DNA of 64,000 nt from positions 62,001-126,000 of the forward strand of contig BQJF01000001.1 in NCBI GenBank assembly GCA_021604565.1, given 5' to 3'. Shown one piece after another: positions 26,115-35,297 of the stretch. A program made the translations under genes and the position numbers. A model generated the notes under the pieces. The model did no database searches. It saw only the letters and a list, made by a program, of their open reading frames with translations, and was not told where the DNA came from. The stretch's first letter is position 1. The number at the start of each line of letters is the position of its first letter. Origin of the DNA: Minwuia thermotolerans. GTDB lineage: Bacteria > Pseudomonadota > Alphaproteobacteria > Minwuiales > Minwuiaceae.

Positions 26115-27359
26115 GTGCATTTCGAACACAGCAGCAGAACCATGGAGATTGCCTCGCAGGTCGAGGAGATCTTCCACAATGACATCCTGCCGGGAAACCG
26201 TGCCTACCTCGCGGCGACGGAGCGCGACCACGATCTGACGCCGCCGTTGCTGGCGGAACTGAAGCAGAAGGCCTTTGACCTCGGCCTCTGGAACATGGCT
26301 CTGCCCCAGTTGGCGGAGGACGAGCCGGGGACCCGCCTGAGCAATCTGGAATTCGCGGCGGTGGCGGAGATCCTGGGCCGCGTCGGCTGGGCATCGGAAG
26401 TCTTCAACTGCCACGCCCCCGATACACCGAACATGGAAATCCTGCAGATGTTCGGTACGCCGGAACAGAAGGCGGAATGGCTGACACCACTGCTGCTGGG
26501 TCAGCTCAGATCTTCCTTCGCCATGACGGAGCCGGACGTTGCCTCATCAGATGCCAACAACATCGCGACACGGATGGAGCGACGTGGCGACAGCTACATC
26601 GTCAATGGCCGCAAGTGGTTCGCGACCGGCGCGGCCAACCCTGACTGCAAGCTGCTGATCGTCGTCGGCGTGACCGATCCGGACGCCCCGCGCGGTCGCC
26701 AGCATTCGATGCTGATCGTGCCGAAGGACACACCGGGCATAACCGTCGTGCGCAGTCTGTCCGTGCTGAATCACGTGGATCACCGCACCCCTCACACGGA
26801 ACTGCTATTCGAGGATGTGGAGGTGCCGGTCGCGAACCTGCTGGGTGAGGAGGGTGCGGGATTCCTGATCGGTCAGGCCCGTCTCGGCCCGGCCCGGGTG
26901 CATCACTGCATGCGCGCCATAGGCCGTTGCGAGGTGCTGATCCGGCTTATGGTGGAGCGCGCTTCCCGCCGCAGCACCTTCGGCAAGACCATCCGCGAAT
27001 ACAGCTCCGTGCAGGCGGCCATCGCCGAGTCCCGGCTGGCGCTGGAGCAGGCGCGACTGCTGGTGCAGCGTACCGCCTGGCGGCTGGATCGGGAGGGCAA
27101 CAAGGCAGCCCGCAAGGATGTGTCGCTGATCAAGGTCGCCGTCGCCCGCGCCTATCACGACATCTGCAACCACGGCATCCAGATCTTCGGTGCCATGGGC
27201 GTCACGGAGGATGCGCCCTTCGCGGACGCACTCGCCACCGCCAGGGCGTTCCGTATCTATGACGGCCCGGACGAGGTTCACCTGCAGACGATCTTCCGTC
27301 TGGAGGAAAAGGAAGGTGAAGGCCAGGACCTGATGAGCGCCTATACCGGTCGCTACTGA
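26115..27359 (+). CDS. acyl-CoA dehydrogenase family protein
   Basis: FAD flavoenzyme of 414 residues. Seen: SFAMTEPDVASSDANNI and YIVNGRKWFATGAANPDCKLL (flavin and substrate binding in the middle beta domain), and RSTFGKTIREYSSVQAAIAESRLALEQARLLV with the R-x-x-FGK motif. The end block GIQIFGAMGVTEDAPFADALATARAFRIYDGPDEVH matches the ACAD10/11-like branch, which acts on branched or 4-hydroxy acyl-CoAs. The GTG start has GGGGAGGA 5 nt upstream. It is divergent from the TetR gene and may belong to its regulon. Confidence 0.9.
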   Translation: MHFEHSSRTMEIASQVEEIFHNDILPGNRAYLAATERDHDLTPPLLAELKQKAFDLGLWNMALPQLAEDEPGTRLSNLEFAAVAEILGRVGWASEVFNCHAPDTPNMEILQMFGTPEQKAEWLTPLLLGQLRSSFAMTEPDVASSDANNIATRMERRGDSYIVNGRKWFATGAANPDCKLLIVVGVTDPDAPRGRQHSMLIVPKDTPGITVVRSLSVLNHVDHRTPHTELLFEDVEVPVANLLGEEGAGFLIGQARLGPARVHHCMRAIGRCEVLIRLMVERASRRSTFGKTIREYSSVQAAIAESRLALEQARLLVQRTAWRLDREGNKAARKDVSLIKVAVARAYHDICNHGIQIFGAMGVTEDAPFADALATARAFRIYDGPDEVHLQTIFRLEEKEGEGQDLMSAYTGRY

Positions 27360-27368
27360 GGCGGAATA

Positions 27369-27400
27369 CAGGGGGCGGCACTGGACAGCGCCACCCCCTG
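27369..27400. terminator. shared terminator between convergent genes
   Basis: CAGGGGG (27369-27375) pairs with CCCCCTG (27394-27400). After one mismatch GGC (27377-27379) pairs with GCC (27390-27392; written GCGCC on the sequence), leaving a loop of about ten bases. It lies in the 49-bp gap between the acyl-CoA dehydrogenase stop and the stop of the convergent secreted hydrolase, so it can serve both strands. No long T-run follows on either side. Confidence 0.6.
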
Positions 27401-27408
27401 CCCTTGCC

Positions 27409-28776
27409 TCAGTAGGTCAGTTCGATCCAGGCAACGTGGCCGTCCACGGGCCACGCCTTGGCCGCGATGGTCTCATCGACATCACCGTCCGCGAAGCGAC
27501 CGACAACTGTCTGGCCGGAGCCTTCCGGGAACGTGATCCAGACCTTCCAGCCGTTCGGCACCTCGTGGTCGTTCAGGCCACTGGCCCGCTCGCCATTGAA
27601 GGACACCGTGTCATCGGCACCGAAGTAGCCACGCGGGCGCATCATCTGCAGCGCGCCCGCCTGCCCTTCCGCTTCCTTGGCCTGCGGGTAGAGACGCAGG
27701 TTCACCAGATCGGATGAACGCGGAAAGGCCGAACGATAGATGTGGTGGACCGGGTAGCCCTCAGCCTCGATGCGGAATTCATAGGTCTGATCGTTCTTTG
27801 CCTCGAACGGTCCCCACATGCCATCCGCGCCGATGGTCTGGACATGCACCGGCTCCCCCATCCGCGCACCATTCTCGGGATCGGTCTCGAAGACACTGAC
27901 CTTCGCACCGACCAGCGGCAGGTTCGTCGGACGGTCTGCGGCCCAGCCGGAGACTTCCCCGTTCAGGACCGGCGTTTCCTCCGGCGTGACGGCGGCGGAG
28001 AAGGTCGGGTGACCGGCGACCACCTTGAACATCTCGTGGAAGGCCCGGGTCGAATAGGCCGTCTCCCGATGATCGACACCGTCCAGCACGATATTGGTCG
28101 CGCCGCGCAGTTCGGCATTCTCGTAGGTCGCGCCGGTCGGCTGGCCCGCCCGCCCGATGAAGTCACCCATGGGCTGTGCATAGAGGTCGAACCTGTCGGA
28201 GCGGATGGTCACGGTCGGCAGGCCGGGTACCACTTCGCTGACGGCATTCAGACCGGAGAGGAACGTTCCCGCGCCATTGTACTCCGATCCCATCACCGCG
28301 CCCGGCGCAACGAACACGCCGTGATGCACGCAACCGGTCAGGATCAGCGCCGCCGCATTGGCCGCGCCACCCGCGTTCTGCACATAGTTCCGGATGGTCT
28401 GGCAGCCACGCGAGTTGCCGACCATGACCACCTTGTCGGCCCCGGTCTCCAGCTTCACCCGCGCCACGAAACCGGCGAGCTGCGCAGCAACATCGGTGGT
28501 CGATGACCGGTTCTCCTGCGGCACGGTATCATCGGAGCGTGCCCCCGGATGATCCAGATCAACGGCGAACATCCGGTCGCGCGGATAGCCATTGGACTCG
28601 AAACGCCATTTCTGCGCGATCCAGGTCGATGCGCTGTCGCTGTCGCCATGCACGAAGATGATCGGCAGCGGATCGGATGCCTGTGCGCCCCCCGATACGG
28701 ATACCGCCATCAGTCCCGCGGCAGCCGTTGTCGCCAGGCATTTCATCATCCCTGTCAGTCGTGTTCTGGTTCTCAT
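27409..28776 (-). CDS. secreted alpha/beta hydrolase with C-terminal beta domain
   Basis: Exported protein of 455 residues. The signal peptide is about residues 1-33 (MRTRTR then a hydrophobic core, ending GGAQA). The hydrolase domain shows IIFVHGDSDSASTW (HG oxyanion motif), the nucleophile in VVMVGNSRGCQT (G-N-S-R-G), and a possible His in DGVDHRETAYS. From about residue 265 a beta-rich domain begins (EVSGWAADRPTNLPLVGAKVSVFE), resembling carboxypeptidase-regulatory or Ig-like modules. Lipase, polyester depolymerase or esterase activity are options. ATG 28776 is chosen for its AGGGGAAAACA upstream. Confidence 0.83.
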   Translation of the reverse strand: MRTRTRLTGMMKCLATTAAAGLMAVSVSGGAQASDPLPIIFVHGDSDSASTWIAQKWRFESNGYPRDRMFAVDLDHPGARSDDTVPQENRSSTTDVAAQLAGFVARVKLETGADKVVMVGNSRGCQTIRNYVQNAGGAANAAALILTGCVHHGVFVAPGAVMGSEYNGAGTFLSGLNAVSEVVPGLPTVTIRSDRFDLYAQPMGDFIGRAGQPTGATYENAELRGATNIVLDGVDHRETAYSTRAFHEMFKVVAGHPTFSAAVTPEETPVLNGEVSGWAADRPTNLPLVGAKVSVFETDPENGARMGEPVHVQTIGADGMWGPFEAKNDQTYEFRIEAEGYPVHHIYRSAFPRSSDLVNLRLYPQAKEAEGQAGALQMMRPRGYFGADDTVSFNGERASGLNDHEVPNGWKVWITFPEGSGQTVVGRFADGDVDETIAAKAWPVDGHVAWIELTY

Positions 28777-28996
28777 TGTTTTCCCCTTTTTCCAGAGCGC
28801 GGCAGCATGACCTGTTTCAGTGGTATCGTTAACCCAGCATTCTTCAACTCCGCGACAGATCTGGCGGTGTCCCCGGACGCGCCGCAGGCTGCGACCCCGG
28901 AATGCTTGACCCCCCCTGTCGCTCGCGTATGTTCCGCGCCAATTTCGCGGGTGCCTGAACGGCGGCCTGTCTGGTGTCTTATGGGAGGATGAAACG

Positions 28997-30640
28997 ATGC
29001 TCGGGCTGATGCAGAAAAAGCAGCTTCTGATCCACACGCTGATCGACTATGCCGCCACCTATCACGGGCGGACGGAAATCGTGACCCGTACCGTCGAAGG
29101 CCCGATCCATCGCTACACCTATGCGGATGCCCACAAGCGCTCGAAACAGCTTGCCAACGCCCTGACCCGCCTGGGCGTGAAGCTGGGCGACCGGATCGGA
29201 ACCCTGGCCTGGAACACCTATCGCCACCTGGAATGCTACTACGGCGTCTCCGGCCTTGGCGCGGTGCTGCACACGATCAATCCGCGCCTGTTCCCCGAAC
29301 AGGTCATCTACATCGCGAACCATGCCGAGGATCAGTTCATCTTCGTCGACCTGACCTTCGTGCCTCTGCTGGAGAAGGTGCAGTCCGAACTGAAGGGTGT
29401 GAAGGGTTTCGTCATCATGACGGACCGCGATCACATGCCCCAGACGACACTGGAGAACGTGCACTGCTACGAGGATCTGCTGGCCGCGGAGACCACCGAG
29501 TTCGAATGGCCGGAATTCGACGAGAAGACCGCCTCCAGCCTCTGCTACACCTCCGGCACCACCGGCAATCCGAAGGGTGTGCTGTATCAGCACCGCTCCA
29601 CCGTTCTGCACAGCTTCGCCGCCTGCATGGGCGATTGCCTGGGCCTGTCGTCGCGCGACACGGTGCTGCCGGTCGTGCCGATGTTCCATGCCAACGCCTG
29701 GGGCCTGGCCTATGCCGCACCCATGTGCGGTGCCAAGCTGGTGCTGCCCGGCAAGGATCTGGACGGCAAGTCCGTCTATGACCTGATGGCGGACGAGAAG
29801 GTCACCATGTCGGCGGGCGTGCCGACCGTCTGGCTGATGCTGCTGAACTACATGGAAGAGCATGGCCTGGGCCTGCCAGACATGAACCGCACGGTCATCG
29901 GCGGTTCCGCCGCGCCGGCCTCCATGATCCGCACCTTCGAGACGAAGTACGACGTCACCGTGATCCATGCCTGGGGCATGACGGAGATGAGCCCGCTGGG
30001 CACCACCGGCGTCATGACCAGGGCCATCGAGCAGCTGCCGTTCGAGGAGCAGCTGCCCTACAAGGCCAAGCAGGGCCGCGTGATCTATGGCGTGGAGCTG
30101 AAGATCACCGACGACGATGGCAACGAACTGCCCCGCGACGGCGTCGCCTTCGGCAATCTGCTGACCCGCGGCTACTGGATCACCAACGGCTACTTCAAGG
30201 GTGAGGGCGGCAGCGTCCTGGACAATGGCAACTGGTTCGATACCGGCGACGTCGCGACCCTGAACGAAGATGGTTTCATGACCATCACCGACCGTGCCAA
30301 GGACGTCATCAAGTCCGGTGGTGAGTGGATCAGCTCCATCGACCTCGAGAATGCCGCCATGGGCCACCCGGACGTGGCCGAGGCTGCCGTCATCGGCGTC
30401 TATCATCCGAAATGGGACGAGCGTCCCCTGCTCTGCATCGTGAGGAAGGCGGGCAAGGATGTTTCCAAGGACGACGTGATGGCCTTCCTGGACGGCAAGA
30501 TCGCCAAGTGGTGGATGCCCGATGATGTGCAGTTCGTGGACGAGATCCCGCACACCGCCACGGGCAAGATCCAGAAGACGACCCTGAGGGAACAGTTCAA
30601 GGACTACACCCTGCCCACTGCACAGACGGCGGCGGAGTAA
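28997..30640 (+). CDS. acyl-CoA ligase of the 3-(methylthio)propionyl-CoA / medium-chain fatty acyl-CoA ligase type
   Basis: ANL-superfamily adenylating enzyme of 547 residues. P-loop [11 protein letters not shown] at 184-194; [12 protein letters not shown] (A5); [35 protein letters not shown] (A7-A8 hinge); and the acylation Lys in [13 protein letters not shown]. The N-terminal wording ([20 protein letters not shown]) is typical of the DmdB-like group, which activates methylmercaptopropionate and medium-chain acids. GGGAGGATGAAACG precedes the ATG. It is followed 5 bp later by a propionyl-CoA synthetase-like gene, so the pair may feed short acids into CoA metabolism. Confidence 0.88.
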   Translation: MLGLMQKKQLLIHTLIDYAATYHGRTEIVTRTVEGPIHRYTYADAHKRSKQLANALTRLGVKLGDRIGTLAWNTYRHLECYYGVSGLGAVLHTINPRLFPEQVIYIANHAEDQFIFVDLTFVPLLEKVQSELKGVKGFVIMTDRDHMPQTTLENVHCYEDLLAAETTEFEWPEFDEKTASSLCYTSGTTGNPKGVLYQHRSTVLHSFAACMGDCLGLSSRDTVLPVVPMFHANAWGLAYAAPMCGAKLVLPGKDLDGKSVYDLMADEKVTMSAGVPTVWLMLLNYMEEHGLGLPDMNRTVIGGSAAPASMIRTFETKYDVTVIHAWGMTEMSPLGTTGVMTRAIEQLPFEEQLPYKAKQGRVIYGVELKITDDDGNELPRDGVAFGNLLTRGYWITNGYFKGEGGSVLDNGNWFDTGDVATLNEDGFMTITDRAKDVIKSGGEWISSIDLENAAMGHPDVAEAAVIGVYHPKWDERPLLCIVRKAGKDVSKDDVMAFLDGKIAKWWMPDDVQFVDEIPHTATGKIQKTTLREQFKDYTLPTAQTAAE

Positions 30641-30645
30641 GGGTC

Positions 30646-32541
30646 ATGGGTGCATATGATGACGTCTACAACGGCTGGAAGGCCGATCCGGAAGGCTTCT
30701 GGGCCGAAGCCGCCAAGGGCATCGACTGGTTCAAGCCCTTCGACAAGGTTCTGGACGACAGCAATGCGCCCTTCACCCGCTGGTTCGCCGGCGGCGAACT
30801 GAACACCTGCCACAACTGCCTGGACCGGCATGTGGCAGGCGGGCGGGCCGATCAGGTGGCGCTGATCCATGACAGCCCGATCACCGGGACGGTGCAGAAG
30901 TTCACCTATAAGGAACTGCTGAACCGTGTCGCGCACTTTGCCGGCGCTCTGCAGGCGCGCGGTGTGGAAAAGGGTGATCGGGTCATCATCTACATGCCGA
31001 TGATTCCGGAGGCCGCGGTGGCCATGCTGGCCTGCGCCCGCATCGGTGCCGTGCACTCGGTCGTCTTCGGCGGCTTCGCCCCCAACGAACTGGCCACCCG
31101 CATCGACGATTCGACGCCGAAGCTGATCGTGACCGCCAGTTGCGGGCTGGAGCCGGGCCGGGTGATCGAATACATGCCGCTGGTGCATGGCGCGATCGAC
31201 CTGTCGAAGCACAAGCCGGACGGCTGCATCATCTTCCCGCGCGAACAGGTCCCGGATTTCGAGGTGCGTGACGGCGACATGCTCTGGGCGGATGCTCTGC
31301 AGGGTGTTTCCCCCGCCGACTGCGTGCCGGTGCTGGCGACGGATCCGCTCTACGTCCTCTATACCTCCGGCACCACGGGTCAGCCCAAGGGCGTGATCCG
31401 CGACAATGGCGGTCATGCCGTGGCGCTGAAGTGGTCGATGAAGAACCTCTATGACGCCAACCCGGGTGAGACCTTCTGGGCCGCGTCCGATGTGGGCTGG
31501 GTCGTCGGTCATTCCTATATCGTCTATGCGCCGCTGCTGCATGGTGCGACCACGATCCTGTTCGAGGGCAAGCCCGTCGGCACGCCTGATCCCGGCACCT
31601 TCTGGCGGGTCATTGCCGACCACGACGTGCGGGTGATGTTCACCGCGCCGACCGCATTCCGGGCCATCAAGCAGCAGGACCCGAACGGCGAGTTCATCGG
31701 CAAGTACGACCTGTCGAAATTCCGCATCCTGTTCCTGGCGGGCGAGCGCGCCGATTCCGACACCATCCAGTGGGCCGAGAACCAGTTGAAGGTGCCGGTG
31801 ATCGACCACTGGTGGCAGACGGAGACCGGTTGGCCCATGGCCATCAACCCCATGGGGATCGAGCCATTGCCGGTGAAGTACGGCAGCCCGACCCGCGCCG
31901 TTCCCGGTTACGAGATCCATGCCCTGGATGAAGGCGGACACCCGGTTCCTGCAGGCCAGATGGGCGCGATTGCGGTGAAGCTGCCGCTGCCGCCAAGCTC
32001 CCTGCCGACGCTCTGGAATGCCGATGCGCGCTTCAAGTCCGCCTATCTGGAGGCCTATCCCGGTTACTACAACACCGGTGACGCGGGCATGATCGACGCG
32101 GACGGATACATCTACATCCTCTCGCGCACCGATGACGTCATCAATGTCGCCGGGCATCGCCTCTCAACCGGCGCGATGGAGGAAGTGCTGTCGCAGCACC
32201 CGGATGTGGCCGAGTGCGCCGTCTTCGGTGTCGAGGACCAGCTGAAGGGGCAGTTGCCGCTGGGCGTCATCGTGCTGAAGGCGGGTGCGGAGAAACCGCT
32301 GGCCGACATCGAACGTGACTGCGTCGCCATGGTGCGCCAGCAGATCGGTGCCGTCGCGGCCTTCAAGCTGGTGACAGCCGTGAAACGCCTGCCCAAGACC
32401 CGTTCCGGCAAGGTGCTGCGCGCCACGATGCAGAAGATTGCCGACGGCGTCGACTTCAGGACGCCTGCCACCATCGACGACCCCGCCATCATCGACGAGG
32501 TACGGGAGTCACTGGCAGTACTCGGCTATCCGAAGGGCTGA
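30646..32541 (+). CDS. prpE: propionyl-CoA synthetase-like acyl-CoA synthetase
   Basis: AMP-forming acetyl/propionyl-CoA synthetase of 631 residues, matching PrpE length. The N-terminal ACS domain (FWAEAAKGIDWFKPFDKV... RWFAGGELNTCHNCLDRHV) and P-loop YTSGTTGQPKG at 239-249 are clear. WWQTETGWP (A5), YYNTGDAGMIDADGYIYILSRTDDVINVAGHR (A7-A8) and the acylation Lys in PKTRSGKVLRATM follow. Trp in the WWQTETG motif is as in acetyl/propionyl-CoA synthetases. It lies 5 bp after the upstream ligase. Propionate rather than acetate is favoured by the family resemblance but is not proven. Confidence 0.88.
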   Translation: MGAYDDVYNGWKADPEGFWAEAAKGIDWFKPFDKVLDDSNAPFTRWFAGGELNTCHNCLDRHVAGGRADQVALIHDSPITGTVQKFTYKELLNRVAHFAGALQARGVEKGDRVIIYMPMIPEAAVAMLACARIGAVHSVVFGGFAPNELATRIDDSTPKLIVTASCGLEPGRVIEYMPLVHGAIDLSKHKPDGCIIFPREQVPDFEVRDGDMLWADALQGVSPADCVPVLATDPLYVLYTSGTTGQPKGVIRDNGGHAVALKWSMKNLYDANPGETFWAASDVGWVVGHSYIVYAPLLHGATTILFEGKPVGTPDPGTFWRVIADHDVRVMFTAPTAFRAIKQQDPNGEFIGKYDLSKFRILFLAGERADSDTIQWAENQLKVPVIDHWWQTETGWPMAINPMGIEPLPVKYGSPTRAVPGYEIHALDEGGHPVPAGQMGAIAVKLPLPPSSLPTLWNADARFKSAYLEAYPGYYNTGDAGMIDADGYIYILSRTDDVINVAGHRLSTGAMEEVLSQHPDVAECAVFGVEDQLKGQLPLGVIVLKAGAEKPLADIERDCVAMVRQQIGAVAAFKLVTAVKRLPKTRSGKVLRATMQKIADGVDFRTPATIDDPAIIDEVRESLAVLGYPKG

Positions 32542-32571
32542 TACCCGGCTGGCGCAGGATGCATGACTTCC

Positions 32572-32594
32572 CCTTCCCCCTCGACGGGGGAAGG
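32572..32594. repeat. isolated 23-bp palindrome
   Basis: Perfect palindrome CCTTCCCCC-TCGAC-GGGGGAAGG with 9-bp arms and a 5-nt loop, 31 bp after the prpE stop. Arm and loop lengths equal those of the paired-palindrome elements nearby, but the core bases differ. Similar C-rich/G-rich palindromes are common in intergenic regions of alphaproteobacteria. It could act as a rho-independent-like or REP-type transcript end for the ligase operon. Confidence 0.7.
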
Positions 32595-32640
32595 CCGGGA
32601 TGGGGGTGAGTCGGCGCAGCCGAGTACAAGAGCAGACGCC

Positions 32641-32718
32641 GCACCCGAAATTGATACGGGTGCCCAGCCCTTCAGCGCAGGTGCGGCACCTCCGGGTCCC
32701 CGTATCAAGTACGGGGAC
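32641..32718. repeat. paired-palindrome intergenic element, copy 3
   Basis: The first palindrome, 32641-32663, has 9-bp arms with one mismatch and loop ATTGA. The second, 32696-32718, is perfect (arms GTCCCCGTA/TACGGGGAC, loop TCAAG). The spacer is 32 nt, against 31 nt in the two copies near 6.2 kb. Loop polarity (..TTGA first, TCAAG second) is conserved while the arm sequences have changed with compensation. That indicates selection on pairing or repeated gene-conversion-like turnover. It sits between the convergent prpE and alkylsulfatase genes. Confidence 0.78.
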
Positions 32719-32762
32719 GCCGCCTGTTCAGGTACACCCGCAGGTGCAACGCGGTTGATGCT

Positions 32763-34694
32763 TCAATCCGGGCCAGGCACACCCGGTCCGGGGGTCAGGA
32801 TGTCGAACTGCATCCCGAAGGTGTCGAGCATCTCGAACAGGTCCTCGATCACCGCGCGGTCGCCCTTGATGCTCAGCACGCCCGAGGTGATGGCATCTGC
32901 AATGGTGACCTTGCCGACGATGAGGCCGACCAGCACCTCGCGCGTCGTTGTCACGGTCGCAGCCGGTGCCTTCGCCACCTTGCCCATCAACTGGGTCAGC
33001 GTTTCGTTGCTGAGGGTATGACAGACCTTCTCGTCCCGGTCGGTCAGGTTCCAGTTCACCTGCCAGCGCTTGCCCACCGCCTTTGACGAATCCAGTCGCA
33101 CGGCGATGAAATCGAACAGGATGTCGGTCGAAACCGCCCCCAGCAGGTCGGGGCTGAGGATCGGGCGCGGCGGCAGCTTCATCACCCCGTGCCGCAGTTC
33201 CTGCGCGGCATAGAGGTAGGCATTGCGCCAGGTTGCGGACTCGGCCTGATAGCCGAGTTGTTCGAAGGCGTCGGCAGCAAGATGCTTCGCCGCCGCGTTG
33301 TCCGGGTCCGCGAACAGAACGTGATAGAGCACCTGCGCCACCCAGCGGTATTCGCCATTGTCGAAATCGGCCTGTGCGCGGGCCAGCACCTCCGGCGCAC
33401 CGCCCATGTAGTCGACATACTTCACGGCGGCATGACGTGGTGGCAGCGGGTTCAGGTTCGCCGGGTTGCCGTCGTACCAACTGAGGTAGCGCTGGAAGAC
33501 AGCCTTGGAATTGTGGCTGACCGATCCGTAATAGCCCCGCATCCGGAAATCGGTGGCGAGCGACGGCGGAATGTCCAGCACCTCCGCGATCTCGGCCGGG
33601 CGCCAGCCATGGTTCATCAGGCGCACGGTCTGGTCGTGGATGTACTTGTAGAGGTCGCGCTGGCGTTCCAGGAACGCCACGATGTTGTCCGATCCCCAGG
33701 TGGGCCAGTGATGCTGGCAGATCAGTGCCTCCGTCCGGGAACCGAACTTCTCCACCGCGTCCGCCAGATAGTACGACCAGATGCGCGGATCCCTGACTTC
33801 GGAGCCACGCAGGGGGCAGAAGTTGTGCAGCAATGGCGTCGCGTTCTCCGCCATGTTCAGCACACCCAGCTCGGGGAAGAACATGTGCATCTCCGCCGGA
33901 GCTTCCGTGCCCGGTGCCAGATGGAAATCCACCTGCAGGCCATCGACCTCATGCCGTTCCACCGCTTCGCGGATCAGGTGCGTGGGTGCCAGCAGGGTGA
34001 CGCGGCCACGGGCCGTGACCTTGCCCAGTCCGGCATCCACCTGCCCCTGAGGTCCGGGCCGCAGCAGGGGGCCGAACTGGAACTGCGCACGCCGGCTCAT
34101 GGCGTTCCCGGCCAGCACGTTCTCCCCGCCCACCGCTTCCATGAAGCCGTCTGGGGCGTAGATATCGCATTCGCCCGCATCCACCGCCTGCTGTGTGGCA
34201 ATGCCCTTCACGCCGCCATAGTGATCGACATGGCTGTGGGTGTAGAACACGGCCTTCACCGGTACGCGCGGGCGGTGGCGGTAATAGAGCTCCAGCCCCG
34301 CCTGCGCGACCTCCGCCGTCGTCATGCAGTCGATGATGATCAGGCCGGTCGCGCCTTCGATGATCGTCATGTTGGCCAGGTCCATGCCCCGGACCTGCCA
34401 GACACGGTCCACGACCCTGAACAGGCCGTTGGCCATGTTCAGCCGCGCCATGCGCAGCAGGCTGGGATTGACGGTCGGAATGTCTTCCGTGCCTTCGAGG
34501 AAGTCATAGGCGGGCAGGTTCCAGACGACCGTACCACCCTCGGTCTTCACGACACCGCCGTCCGGCACCGCCTCCACAAGTCCGCGTGCGGCATTGGCGA
34601 AATCATCGGACTGGTCGAAATCCAGTCGCGCGCGCAGCCGCTCGTGCGCCGCGCGTGTTGCCTCGGTTGCAGACTTCTGTTCCGCGTTGCCCAT
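32763..34694 (-). CDS. alkylsulfatase-type metallo-beta-lactamase-fold hydrolase
   Basis: A 643-residue protein of the SdsA1/BDS1 type. The metallo-beta-lactamase domain has YTHSHVDHYGG, with His153, His155, Asp157 and His158 as zinc ligands, and later ICQHHWPTWGSDN. A central helical dimerisation domain follows (LLDIPP.. to AAKHLAADAFEQLGYQAESATWRNAYLYAAQEL), then a C-terminal SCP2-like lipid-binding domain from about residue 530. Members split primary or secondary alkyl sulfates such as dodecyl sulfate. Most are exported, but this one has no visible signal peptide. It may therefore act inside the cell, freeing alcohols for the acyl-CoA enzymes of this region. Confidence 0.9.
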   Translation of the reverse strand: MGNAEQKSATEATRAAHERLRARLDFDQSDDFANAARGLVEAVPDGGVVKTEGGTVVWNLPAYDFLEGTEDIPTVNPSLLRMARLNMANGLFRVVDRVWQVRGMDLANMTIIEGATGLIIIDCMTTAEVAQAGLELYYRHRPRVPVKAVFYTHSHVDHYGGVKGIATQQAVDAGECDIYAPDGFMEAVGGENVLAGNAMSRRAQFQFGPLLRPGPQGQVDAGLGKVTARGRVTLLAPTHLIREAVERHEVDGLQVDFHLAPGTEAPAEMHMFFPELGVLNMAENATPLLHNFCPLRGSEVRDPRIWSYYLADAVEKFGSRTEALICQHHWPTWGSDNIVAFLERQRDLYKYIHDQTVRLMNHGWRPAEIAEVLDIPPSLATDFRMRGYYGSVSHNSKAVFQRYLSWYDGNPANLNPLPPRHAAVKYVDYMGGAPEVLARAQADFDNGEYRWVAQVLYHVLFADPDNAAAKHLAADAFEQLGYQAESATWRNAYLYAAQELRHGVMKLPPRPILSPDLLGAVSTDILFDFIAVRLDSSKAVGKRWQVNWNLTDRDEKVCHTLSNETLTQLMGKVAKAPAATVTTTREVLVGLIVGKVTIADAITSGVLSIKGDRAVIEDLFEMLDTFGMQFDILTPGPGVPGPD

Positions 34695-34771
34695 GACCGT
34701 TCACTCCTCCCAGCATGTCCACGACCACTCTGGATGATTGCGCCATCGTGGGAAAGGGTATGCGCCAATGA

Positions 34772-35227
34772 TCAGGCGGGGTCCGCGCCGACGGATGACC
34801 GGACGGAAAGGTCGCCCCAACTCGTGCAGAGCTCAACCTCGATGATGATCATCGGCCGTTGCTCCAGCGCCATGTCAAGATACTGGTGATAGCGCGCGCG
34901 CAGCAACGCGATGGCCGTATGCAGCTCCATGGCGGCAGGCTCGACCCTCGCCCTGCCCCGCAGCATCACCCAGCCCAGGTCCGACCAGTCCTCCGCGTAG
35001 CGGTCGATCATCAGGCAGACCCGTTCATTCTCCAGGATGTTGCGGAGGCGTTTCAGATCGCGCGGATCACCGCGTTTCGGCTTCTCGTCGATCGGAATGA
35101 AGATCGTGTTTCCCGCAAGGGCAAAGCAGACCGGGACCACATGGGGATACCCCGCCCCGTCTGCGGTTCCGAGGCGCCCGACCGGGCGAGCCTTGATGAA
35201 TTCGCGTTCCTCGTTGGGGATAATCAT
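34772..35227 (-). CDS. pyridoxamine 5'-phosphate oxidase family (PPOX-class F420/FMN) protein
   Basis: A 151-residue split-barrel flavoprotein. EREFIKARPVGRLGTADGAGYPHVVPVCFAL is the standard beta-strand pair of PPOX-class proteins, and KRGDPRDLKRLRNILENERVCLMID resembles the Rv0121c-like 'probable F420-dependent' group. RARVEPAAMELHTAIALLRARYHQY follows. The actual cofactor is unknown. The ATG at 35227 has GGGAG before it. It is divergent from an LLM oxidoreductase gene 70 bp away, another enzyme class with F420 members, so they may share a redox role. Confidence 0.82.
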   Translation of the reverse strand: MIIPNEEREFIKARPVGRLGTADGAGYPHVVPVCFALAGNTIFIPIDEKPKRGDPRDLKRLRNILENERVCLMIDRYAEDWSDLGWVMLRGRARVEPAAMELHTAIALLRARYHQYLDMALEQRPMIIIEVELCTSWGDLSVRSSVGADPA

Positions 35228-35297
35228 GGGTTCTCCCGGCATGGACAGCGGCCTATTGTTGATCATGTCTTGTACATCAGATGCGGAAGAGGCGAAC

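Noticed and set aside
30604-32157. Minus-strand open frame of about 517 codons opposite prpE
   Set aside because: PrpE on the other strand has every expected ANL motif in order; the antisense product is His/Arg/Gly-rich without a domain.
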